The position numbers and the translations under genes are program-made. A stretch of 64,000 bases of DNA from Streptomyces sp. NBC_01306 (GTDB lineage: Bacteria; Actinomycetota; Actinomycetes; Streptomycetales; Streptomycetaceae), in assembly GCF_026340465.1 (NCBI RefSeq), contig NZ_JAPEPC010000001.1, positions 2,297,501-2,361,500 on the forward strand, given 5' to 3'. The notes below the pieces were generated by a model that was not told where the DNA came from, made no database searches, and was given only the letters and a program-made list of their open reading frames with translations. Of this stretch, positions 1 through 6,393 are shown piece by piece. Position 1 is the first letter of the stretch. The number at the start of each line of letters is the position of its first letter.

Positions 1-2
1 CC

Positions 3-1094
3 CGCCGCTTCGTGCTCGGCAGCGGAGCTGTCGGCGCACCCGGCGCCGCGCCGGACCAGTCCGCGGCGGTGATCTTCGTCAAGCTGACCACCGAGGGCGG
101 CGTGGTCGGCTGGGGAGAACAGCGCGCGCTCCCGAGCTGGAGCTACGAGACCGCCGAGACGATGGCCGTCATCATCCGCCGCCACCTCGCGCCGATCCTG
201 CTCGAACTCACGCCGTTCGATGTCGAGCTCTTCCAACGGCGCGCCGCCCAGCGCCTGAGTCCCGCGGTCTCGAACGGCTTCCCGTTCGCCCGCGCGGCGG
301 TCGACGTCGCGATGCACGACGCGGCCGGCAAGCTCGCGGGCGTCCCCGTGCACGCGCTGCTCGGCGGCAAGGTGCACGACGAGATCCCGCTCTGCTCGGC
401 GATCGGGGTCGGCGACCAGGACGCGGTCCGTGAGCACGCACTCCAGTCGTCGGACTATGCGGCGTACAAGATCAAGATCGGTGGTGATCTGGACGCCGAC
501 ACGGCGGCGATCGAGACCGCCGCGGAAGTTGCCGGCGACAAACCGCTGTGGCTCGACGCGAACCAGTCGTACCGCCCGGCCGCCCTCAAGCGACTCCGCG
601 ACCGGACGGCGCACGTCCGCACGATCCACTGCGTCGAGCAGCCCGTGCCGAGTACCGACACGCTGGCGATGGGCCGGTTGCGTGAGCTGATCGACCTGCC
701 GATCGCGATCGACGAGGGCAGCTTCTCCGCGCAGGACCTGGCGCGCGCGATCCGGCTGGACGCGGCGGACCTGGTCGTGATCAAGGTCTGCAAGTCCGGC
801 GGACTGCGCAACGCCCTGAAGACCGCCCAGACCGCGCTGGCCGGCGGTCTCGAGATCCTGGCCAGCGGCCTCACCGACTGCGGAATCGCGTTCGCCGCCG
901 CACTGCACGTCTTCAGCCAGCTCGAGCTCGCCCTGCCCGCCGAACTCAACGGGCCGGAGCTGCTGACGGATCTGTACGTCGACGGGCTGACCATCACCAA
1001 GGCCGTCGCAACGGTCCCCACAGCCCCTGGACTGGGCGTCGAGGTCGACGAGGAGCGTATCCGGGCCGAGTCGCTCAACCTGCTCTATCGCTGA
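3..1094 (+). CDS. Enolase-superfamily (muconate cycloisomerase-like) enzyme, 5' end outside window
   Basis: Partial gene: the frame is open to the window edge and the usual first 20-30 residues of the capping domain are missing, so the true start lies upstream. The barrel shows the MLE-subgroup residues in order: a Lys-x-Lys pair (YKIKIGG), Asp in LWLDAN, Glu in CVEQP, Asp in AIDEG and a second lysine in VIKVCKSGG. These bind Mg2+ and do proton abstraction on a carboxylate substrate. Members include muconate cycloisomerases, N-acylamino acid or dipeptide epimerases and sugar-acid dehydratases; the substrate cannot be read here. It is followed by transporter debris and a sugar isomerase-like gene, which favours sugar or sugar-acid catabolism. 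The family call is firm, the substrate unknown. Confidence 0.85.
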   Translation, partial: RRFVLGSGAVGAPGAAPDQSAAVIFVKLTTEGGVVGWGEQRALPSWSYETAETMAVIIRRHLAPILLELTPFDVELFQRRAAQRLSPAVSNGFPFARAAVDVAMHDAAGKLAGVPVHALLGGKVHDEIPLCSAIGVGDQDAVREHALQSSDYAAYKIKIGGDLDADTAAIETAAEVAGDKPLWLDANQSYRPAALKRLRDRTAHVRTIHCVEQPVPSTDTLAMGRLRELIDLPIAIDEGSFSAQDLARAIRLDAADLVVIKVCKSGGLRNALKTAQTALAGGLEILASGLTDCGIAFAAALHVFSQLELALPAELNGPELLTDLYVDGLTITKAVATVPTAPGLGVEVDEERIRAESLNLLYR

Positions 1095-1102
1095 GGAGAA
1101 CC

Positions 1103-1251
1103 ATGATCAGCAAGCTGTCCCGCCGCAGCTTCGTCGAGCTCAGCTCTTCGCCTGTTTCCTGGTCACCGCGGTCACGCTGATCATCTTGTTCTTCCTCACC
1201 CAACGCTGGTTCGTCCGCGGAATCACCATGAGTGGCCTGGGAGGCCGCTGA
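1103..1251 (+). pseudogene. Deletion scar: start of an exported protein joined to the tail of a sugar ABC permease
   Basis: An ATG with a good ribosome site (GAGGAG, 4-5 nt upstream) opens a frame reading MISKLSRRSFVEL, which looks like a twin-arginine start of a solute-binding lipoprotein. It soon runs out of sense and stops after about 25 codons. From about 1144, in another frame, the DNA reads as the end of a MalG-type carbohydrate ABC permease: one hydrophobic helix (ACFLVTAVTLIILFFL), then TQRWFVRGITMSGLGGR and a stop at 1249-1251. Such permeases typically end with this QR-x-F-V-x-G tail. The simplest reading is one deletion, with a frame change, that removed the rest of the binding protein, probably a first permease, and most of the second. 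The permease tail is convincing, the twin-arginine start less so. Confidence 0.6.
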
Positions 1252-1252
1252 T

Positions 1253-1420
1253 GCCGAATCCGCGGCCTTCACCAAACCCTGGGCGGCACTGCCCGGTGAC
1301 CAGGCCGGGCGGCTGATCGCCGGGACCGGATCCGACACCGCCCAGGTGCCGGCGCCCGCCACGGCGTACCGCACGCTCGCGGACGGACGAACTGCCCACA
1401 CCCGCCTCGCAGTTGCGGAG
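1253..1420 (+). pseudogene. Possible stub of a second sugar isomerase gene
   Basis: The frame in phase with the downstream isomerase gene reads AFTKPWAALPGDQAGRLIAG just after the permease remnant. This resembles the usual N-terminus of xylose-isomerase-like TIM-barrel proteins (phrases of the type FTKPW, then a G-F-D-G motif), but it then loses similarity and has no good start or ribosome site. It may be the head of an older paralogue of the gene at 1460, left when the locus decayed. Short and uncertain; it could be coincidence. Confidence 0.3.
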
Positions 1421-1459
1421 TCAACCGCGCCGTGCCCCTTGAGAGAAAGGCAGCGCCAG

Positions 1460-2272
1460 ATGCAAACGGTCCTGTTCACCAAGCTGTTCGGCGACCGCGA
1501 AGTCGCCGAGGTCGCCGACACGAGCGCCGATCTCGGCTTCGACGGCGTCGATCTCCTCATCCGGGACGGCTTCACCGCCTCCCCGACGAGCCCTGCCGAC
1601 ATCTCCACCGCGGTCTCCCGCTGCCGCGAAGGCGGATTGTCGGTGCCGCTGGCGACGACCGACCTCAGCGATCCCGCGGCCTACCCGGCCCAGTCCGTGC
1701 TCGACGCCTGCGCCGCGGCCGGGATCGGCACGGTTCGGCTCGGCTTCTGGAAGTACGACCCGCACACTCGGGTCACCGAGCAGATCGACCGAGCCAGGCG
1801 CGATCTCGACGTATTGGGCGAGATCGCAGAACGGGCCGGTGTCCGGCTCGCGCTGCAGCTGCACGGCGGCACCGTGCACAGCTCCGGCGCGCTCGCGCAC
1901 CGGCTCCTCGACGGGCGTGATCCGGCCACGTTCGTCGCCTACCCGGACCCCGGGAACCAGGTGGTGCAGGAAGGCCGGGAGGACTGGCGGTTGACCTTCG
2001 ACCTGCTGGCGACCTGGCTCGGCTGCGTGGGGGTGAAGAACGGCGGCTGGTACCCGGCCGCCCTCGACCCGAGCGGCCGGCGGGCATGGGCCTCCGACTG
2101 GTTCGGACTCGCCGACGGCATGGTCCCGTGGCCTGCGATCATCGCCCACCTTCGAGCAGCGGACTTCGGCGGCGTACTCACCCTGCACAGCCCGTACGCG
2201 CTGCCCTACGCCCAGGTGCTCGACCGGACCCGGACCGACGCGGCGTACATCCGGCGGCTGATGGCCGGATGA
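1460..2272 (+). CDS. Sugar phosphate isomerase/epimerase-like TIM-barrel protein
   Basis: 270 aa, starting at ATG 1460 behind a GAGAAAGG ribosome site; the frame is open further upstream but only over degenerate sequence. It opens FTKLFGDREVAEVADTSADL and GFDGVDLLIRDGF, typical of the xylose-isomerase-like/AP-endonuclease-2 fold. Possible metal or substrate residues are in LQLHGG, the PDPGN stretch and the Glu/Asp-rich barrel ends. Members isomerise or epimerise keto-sugars (hydroxypyruvate, inosose, allulose types) in the cytosol. It lies downstream of an enolase-superfamily enzyme and of sugar-transporter debris, so it probably belonged to one catabolic operon. The substrate cannot be assigned. 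It is the only other intact gene of that old locus inside the window. Confidence 0.75.
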   Translation: MQTVLFTKLFGDREVAEVADTSADLGFDGVDLLIRDGFTASPTSPADISTAVSRCREGGLSVPLATTDLSDPAAYPAQSVLDACAAAGIGTVRLGFWKYDPHTRVTEQIDRARRDLDVLGEIAERAGVRLALQLHGGTVHSSGALAHRLLDGRDPATFVAYPDPGNQVVQEGREDWRLTFDLLATWLGCVGVKNGGWYPAALDPSGRRAWASDWFGLADGMVPWPAIIAHLRAADFGGVLTLHSPYALPYAQVLDRTRTDAAYIRRLMAG

Positions 2273-2308
2273 GCATCCCACCTTCACCGCAGGGCCCGCT
2301 GAGCGCAC

Positions 2309-3721
2309 TCAGCCGGCGAAACGGGCCATCCACGCCTCGACCTCGTCCGCCGACCGGGGCAGACCGTCCGACAGGTTCTCGTTGCCGTCGTCGGTGACGA
2401 GCAGGTCGTCCTCGATGCGGACGCCGATGCCGCGCCACTCCTCGGGCACGGTGAGGTCGTCCGGCTGGAAGTACAGGCCGGGCTCGACGGTGAGCACCAT
2501 GCCCGGCTCCATTACGCCGTCGACGTACTCCTCCTGCCTGGCCTGCGCGCAGTCGTGGACGTCCAGGCCGAGCATGTGACCGGTACCGGCCATGGTGAAG
2601 CGGCGCTGGAGGCCGAGTTCGTACGCGCGGTCGGCCGGGCCTTCGATGAAGCCCCACTCGACCAGCCGGGTCGCCAGGTGGCGCTGGGACGCCTCGTGGA
2701 AGTCGCGGTACGCGGCGCCCGGCTTGACGGCGGCCATGCCCGCTTCCTGGGCCTCGTACACCGCGTCGTAGACCTTGCGCTGCACGGGCGTGAAGGTCCC
2801 GTTGATCGGGAGGGTGCGCGTGACGTCGGCCGTGTAGAGGGTGTTCGTCTCGACGCCCGCGTCGAGCAGGAGCAGGTCGCCGGGGCGCACCGGACCGTCG
2901 TTGTCCGTCCAGTGCATGATCGTGGCGTGCTCGCCCGCTGCGCAGATCGAGCCGTAGCCGACGGCGTTGCCCTCAAGGCGTGCGCGGCGGAAGAACGTGC
3001 CCTCGATCCACCGCTCGGACGACGCGATCGCCGTGGAGAGTTCACCGATCACATCGGTGAATCCGCGCACCGTGGAGTCCACGGCCTTGCGGAGCTCCGT
3101 GATCTCCCACTCGTCCTTGACGAGCCGGAGATCGCTGAGCGCCTCGTCGAGTTCGGCGTCGCGCACCTCATCGGTGGTGACGGCGGCCGTCAGGGCCGGG
3201 TCGACACCGCGGACGATCCGGGTCGGCGCGGCGGGGGCGGCGGCCAGGTCGTCGGCGGCCGTGCGGATGTCACGGCAGGGCAGGCCGAGCACGAGCTCCG
3301 ACTCGGCGAGGGAGCGGCGGCGGCCCATCCACAGCTCGGCCGTGGGGCCGGTCCAGAACTCGTCGTTGTCCCTGCTGTCGCGCGGCAGCTGGTAGCAGTA
3401 GGCGTCGTGGCCGCCGTCCGCACGGGGTTCGAGGACGAGCGCGCCGTCCCGGACCTGGTCTCCGGTCATGTGCACATAGCCCGAGTACGGCCGGAAGGGG
3501 TAGGTGTCGTCGTTCGAACGGACCTTGAGGTTCCCGGAGGGAATCACGAGGCGTTCGCCCGGAAAGCGCGCGGAGAGCGCCGCTCGGCGGCGGGCCGCGT
3601 GCGGGGACTGCTCGGCGAGCGTCAGGTCGTGCCGCTCGGTGTCCGCCCAGCCCGTCCGCATCAGAGCGGACAGCTCATCGGAGATCCCTGAGTAGAGACC
3701 GTTCCTCCGGCCTTTCGCCAC
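2309..3721 (-). CDS. pepP: Xaa-Pro aminopeptidase (aminopeptidase P, M24B)
   Basis: Removes an N-terminal residue next to proline from peptides, in the cytosol. The 470-aa protein starts at GTG 3721 (AGGAAGG 8 nt upstream); the longer open frame upstream is arginine/proline-rich noise. The creatinase-like N-domain (about 40-200) is followed by the pita-bread domain with all five metal ligands: Asp287 (LLLLDAG), Asp299 (TADVTRT), His382 (GTGHMLG), Glu413 (TVEPGLY) and Glu437 (VRIEDD). Length and ligands match bacterial PepP. It is divergent from the regulator at 3856 across 134 nt and need not be functionally linked to the peptide locus, though a peptidase beside a peptide exporter is worth noting. 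Confidence 0.95.
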   Translation of the reverse strand: MAKGRRNGLYSGISDELSALMRTGWADTERHDLTLAEQSPHAARRRAALSARFPGERLVIPSGNLKVRSNDDTYPFRPYSGYVHMTGDQVRDGALVLEPRADGGHDAYCYQLPRDSRDNDEFWTGPTAELWMGRRRSLAESELVLGLPCRDIRTAADDLAAAPAAPTRIVRGVDPALTAAVTTDEVRDAELDEALSDLRLVKDEWEITELRKAVDSTVRGFTDVIGELSTAIASSERWIEGTFFRRARLEGNAVGYGSICAAGEHATIMHWTDNDGPVRPGDLLLLDAGVETNTLYTADVTRTLPINGTFTPVQRKVYDAVYEAQEAGMAAVKPGAAYRDFHEASQRHLATRLVEWGFIEGPADRAYELGLQRRFTMAGTGHMLGLDVHDCAQARQEEYVDGVMEPGMVLTVEPGLYFQPDDLTVPEEWRGIGVRIEDDLLVTDDGNENLSDGLPRSADEVEAWMARFAG

Positions 3722-3855
3722 GTCGTACACCTTCCTCTGGATGGATCCCGCAGCCACTCGGCGGCTCCCGGACGCTACCTCGCACCGCGCGCGTTCGGGG
3801 CGGAAGAGTGCCAGTGGCACAGATCGGACAGACACCCCGGCGGGAGCCACCGATA

Positions 3856-4848
3856 ATGGGGCATATGACGAACGCGAAGCTCGGTGAGGCCCTGCGGCTC
3901 CTGGGAATCGATCACTCGGCGGTCCGGGTCTATCTGGCGCTGCTCGAACTGGCCCCGGCCCCGCTGAGTGCTGTCGGCGCCGCGGCCGGTCTGGACGGTG
4001 CGGAACTGACCACGGCTTACGGCGCACTGGTCGACGCCGGTCTGGCCAGTGCCGCCGGGTCGGGCGGGGACGTGGTGGCGCCGGTTCCGCCGACCGCCGG
4101 TCTGGAGATCCTCGCCAGACACCGGGCGGCCGAGGTCGAGGAGTCGCGCATCAGCGTCGGGGGCGCGTTCGAGTCGTTCCGGCGTCAGCGGCTCGCCGCG
4201 TACAACGACCACCTGGTCGAGGTCGTGACCGGCGAGGCCGTCGGACCCAGGATCCGCCAGGCGTGGGCGAGCGCCCGCGAACAGATCCGGCAGTTCGAGT
4301 CACCGCCGTACTTCCCGCTGTCCGGCGCCACGGACGACGCGCTGGCGACGCTGGCCCGCGGTGTGACACAGCGTGTCGTGTACTCGCGGGCGTCGCTGGA
4401 GCACCCGGGCCATCTGGAGGAGGCCGTCGAACCGTGCATCAAGGCCGGTGAGCAGGCGAGGGTGCTGCCGTCGGTGCCGGTCAAGCTCGTGATCATCGAC
4501 GAGGCGTACGCGCTCGTGTCGCTGTCGATCAAAGAGGCCGACGTGCACAACACGATGCTGGTCGTGCAGCCGTGCGGCCTGCTCTCCGCGCTCATGGCAC
4601 TGTTCGAGCAGTCCTGGCAGAACGCCCTGCCGTTCCACGGCCGCACCGCCCGCCCGGGCGGCCTGCCGCCCGCCGACCGCCGGCTGCTGTGGCTCCTCGC
4701 GGGCGGCACGAGCGACGACGTCATCGCCCGCGAGCTCGGAATCAGCCGCCGCACGCTCTTCCGCCGCCTGCAGATCCTGATGGCCCAGCTGGGCGCCGCG
4801 AACCGCTTCCAGATGGCCTTGCAGGCACAGCGCTCCGGATGGCTGTGA
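3856..4848 (+). CDS. TrmB/LuxR-type transcriptional regulator
   Basis: 330 aa, start ATG 3856 with GGGAG 9 nt upstream; an in-frame ATG at 3865 is the alternative but is poorly spaced. The N-terminal 70 residues (LGEALRLLGIDHSAVRVYLA) resemble the TrmB winged helix. The middle 200 residues resemble the phospholipase-D-like sensor region of this Streptomyces family. The last 55 residues end in a LuxR-like helix-turn-helix (GGTSDDVIARELGISRRTLF). Proteins of this build are common in Streptomyces, and members I recall sit beside secondary-metabolite or bacteriocin-like genes. It lies 404 nt upstream of the double-glycine peptide gene in the same direction and is the obvious candidate to control it. 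The ligand is unknown. Confidence 0.8.
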   Translation: MGHMTNAKLGEALRLLGIDHSAVRVYLALLELAPAPLSAVGAAAGLDGAELTTAYGALVDAGLASAAGSGGDVVAPVPPTAGLEILARHRAAEVEESRISVGGAFESFRRQRLAAYNDHLVEVVTGEAVGPRIRQAWASAREQIRQFESPPYFPLSGATDDALATLARGVTQRVVYSRASLEHPGHLEEAVEPCIKAGEQARVLPSVPVKLVIIDEAYALVSLSIKEADVHNTMLVVQPCGLLSALMALFEQSWQNALPFHGRTARPGGLPPADRRLLWLLAGGTSDDVIARELGISRRTLFRRLQILMAQLGAANRFQMALQAQRSGWL

Positions 4849-5252
4849 TCGGAGCGCTGTGAAGCGGGACCGAGCAGCCGGGAACCCCACCGGCCCCGGC
4901 CGCCCCATGAGCATCTCCAGTGAACCTGCACACCGACTGCGCAGTCCGGTCACTGCGTCCCGAGAACACGCACAACCCGCAGAATTGACGTTGGTCATTA
5001 ATGCGGGAGTGTCCACTTTGGTGAATGTCACAGCGCCCCGGGTAATGCGAACCTATCGATCCCGTGAAGGGGCTGTCCCGGGTCGGTGAACAGACCTGCA
5101 CTCCGCCGCAATTCTGTGACCACACAGCCCCTGAGCGGGGACGCTCCGAGTGGATGTGCGAGGGGCCATCGTGCTTTGATCCTCCGCACCGCGGGAGTTG
5201 CACCACTGATTCCCGTTTTCTCGAATTACCCCTGAGAAAGGCCGCTCACATC
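4849..5252. other. 404-nt leader region upstream of the peptide gene
   Basis: I see no convincing gene here; the open frame from about 4859 has no clear ribosome site and no recognisable product. The region is unusually AT-rich for this genome between about 4975 and 5060 (for example TTGACG at 4985-4990, and an 8-bp palindrome CATTAATG at 4996-5003) and again just before the peptide gene (CCCGTTTTCTCGAATTACCC). It probably holds the promoter and regulator sites for the peptide gene, but I cannot pick a -10 with confidence. A good ribosome site (GAGAAAGG, 5234-5240) precedes the ATG at 5253. Confidence 0.5.
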
Positions 5253-5480
5253 ATGAACTCCGTCCCCCAGGTTCAGACCCTTGAGATCTCCGACGCCGAC
5301 CTCGACAACGTCTCCGGCGGTCTCGTCGGTGGCCTCGTCAGCAACGTGACCGGCACGGCCGACTCCATCGCCCCGGTCTCGGGCCTCGTCGGCGGCGTCG
5401 CCGGCACGGTCGCGGGTCTGACCGGTGTCAACACCGGCGCCGTCACCGGCACGGTCACCGGCCTCATCGCCGGCGCCTGA
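5253..5480 (+). CDS. Double-glycine leader peptide: unmodified, glycine-zipper bacteriocin-like precursor
   Basis: 75 aa, ATG 5253 with GAGAAAGG 12 nt upstream. Residues 1-23 look like a classic exporter leader: acidic and hydrophobic residues (LEISDADLDNVSGG), Gly22-Gly23 at the cut site and hydrophobic residues at the usual leader positions. The predicted core is residues 24-75 (52 aa). It has 13 glycines and is otherwise Val, Thr, Ala, Leu and Ser, with no Cys, Lys, Arg, His or aromatic residue and a single Asp. Core glycines 24, 28 and 32, and then 35, 39, 43, 47 and 51, fall every fourth residue: a GxxxG ladder typical of tightly packed membrane helices. Databases may call such peptides type A2 lanthipeptides, but there is no Cys to form lanthionine and no LanM or YcaO nearby. 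I know of no characterised homologue. The gene sits directly upstream of its probable export machine. Confidence 0.8.
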   Translation: MNSVPQVQTLEISDADLDNVSGGLVGGLVSNVTGTADSIAPVSGLVGGVAGTVAGLTGVNTGAVTGTVTGLIAGA

Positions 5481-5494
5481 GCCACGGCTCCACA

Positions 5495-5530
5495 CAGGCC
5501 CCGGAACCTTCCCCAGGGTTCCGGGGCCTG
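5495..5530 (+). terminator. Perfect hairpin between the precursor gene and export genes
   Basis: A 14-bp perfect inverted repeat (CAGGCCCCGGAACC at 5495-5508, its complement at 5517-5530) with an 8-nt loop and no T-run, 14 nt after the precursor stop and 56 nt before the adaptor start. In bacteriocin operons such a stem often acts as a partial terminator or 3' stabiliser, so the small peptide is made in excess over its exporter. Its position fits that role. Confidence 0.7.
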
Positions 5531-5586
5531 ACGGCGCCGTCAGGGCCTGTCGGTCCACCGGCTCCGCAACGTAAGGGAAGAATGTC

Positions 5587-6393
5587 GTGCAGTTCCGCCA
5601 ACAGGCCCTGTCCAAGCTGCAGTCGCCCGAGGAACTCGACCTTCCCGTGCGGCTCGCCAGACCGCAGGGACTGCTCGCCCTGGTCGTGACGGTCGTCGTG
5701 ATGGCCGCCGCGTCCGTGTGGGCGGTCACCGGGTCGGTGTCGTCGACCCTCCGCGCACCCGGCATCCTGACGCACGCGCAGGGCAGTTACGTCCTCCAGA
5801 GCCCCGTCACCGGTCAGGTCACGGGCGTGCTCGCCAAGGAAGGACAGCGCCTGGCCGCCGGCGCGCCCGTCCTCAAGGTCCGTACGGAGCAGGGCGACCG
5901 GCTCGTCCGCGCCATCGACGCGGGCCGGGTCACCACACTGTCGGCCGGGATCGGCACGGTCGTGACCACCGGCGCCGATGTCGCCACCGTGGAGAAGACC
6001 CGCAGCGCCGGGGATCCCCTCCTCGCCATGGTCTACGTCCCCGCGGACAGCGCGGGGACCGTGCCGGTCGGCGCTGACGTCGATCTCACCGTCCAGTCGG
6101 CGCCGGAACAGCAGTACGGGATGCTGCGGGGCCGCGTACAGGCCGTGGGGCACGGCGCGCAGACCCAGCAGCAGATAGCCGGCTTCCTCGGTGACAAACA
6201 GCTGGCCGGGCAGTTCACGAAGGGCGGCCCGACGGTCGCGGTCCTCGTGAAGCTGGTCAAGTCCTCCGCCACGAAGTCGGGTTACGCGTGGTCGTCCGCC
6301 GGCGGACCGCCGTACGCGCTCGACTCCATGACCCCGGCCTCGGGCGCCGTGCACCTCGCCGGGCAGCACCCGATCGATTGGCTGCTTCCGTGA
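5587..6393 (+). CDS. HlyD-like membrane fusion protein of the peptide exporter
   Basis: 268 aa, GTG 5587 with AAGGGAAG about 7 nt upstream. One N-terminal transmembrane helix (about 28-48) leaves a short cytosolic N-tail. The outer part begins with a biotinyl-lipoyl-like half-motif (QSPVTGQVTGVLAKEGQRLA, 71-90) and continues as beta-rich segments with a proline/glycine-rich end. It is much shorter than Gram-negative HlyD and lacks the long coiled coil, as expected in a bacterium without an outer membrane. It resembles the adaptor of NHLM (nitrile-hydratase-leader microcin) export cassettes. Its stop overlaps the next start (GTGA, 6390-6393), so translation is probably coupled to the C39 exporter. 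Confidence 0.8.
   Translation: MQFRQQALSKLQSPEELDLPVRLARPQGLLALVVTVVVMAAASVWAVTGSVSSTLRAPGILTHAQGSYVLQSPVTGQVTGVLAKEGQRLAAGAPVLKVRTEQGDRLVRAIDAGRVTTLSAGIGTVVTTGADVATVEKTRSAGDPLLAMVYVPADSAGTVPVGADVDLTVQSAPEQQYGMLRGRVQAVGHGAQTQQQIAGFLGDKQLAGQFTKGGPTVAVLVKLVKSSATKSGYAWSSAGGPPYALDSMTPASGAVHLAGQHPIDWLLP

Noticed and set aside
2555..3691. Long plus-strand open frame opposite pepP
   Set aside because: Arg/Val/Gly-rich without motifs; it mirrors the strongly supported pepP gene and has no ribosome site. High GC leaves many such frames open.
4859..5089. Small gene between the regulator and the peptide
   Set aside because: No good ribosome site or recognisable product, and it crosses the AT-rich promoter-like patch.
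5253..5480. Lanthipeptide (type A2) precursor
   Set aside because: The core has no Cys, so lanthionine rings cannot form, and no LanM, LanB/C or LanKC gene is nearby.
5253..5480. NHase- or Nif11-leader peptide
   Set aside because: The leader is only 23 residues and has no nitrile-hydratase or Nif11-like sequence, although the exporter is of the NHLM type.
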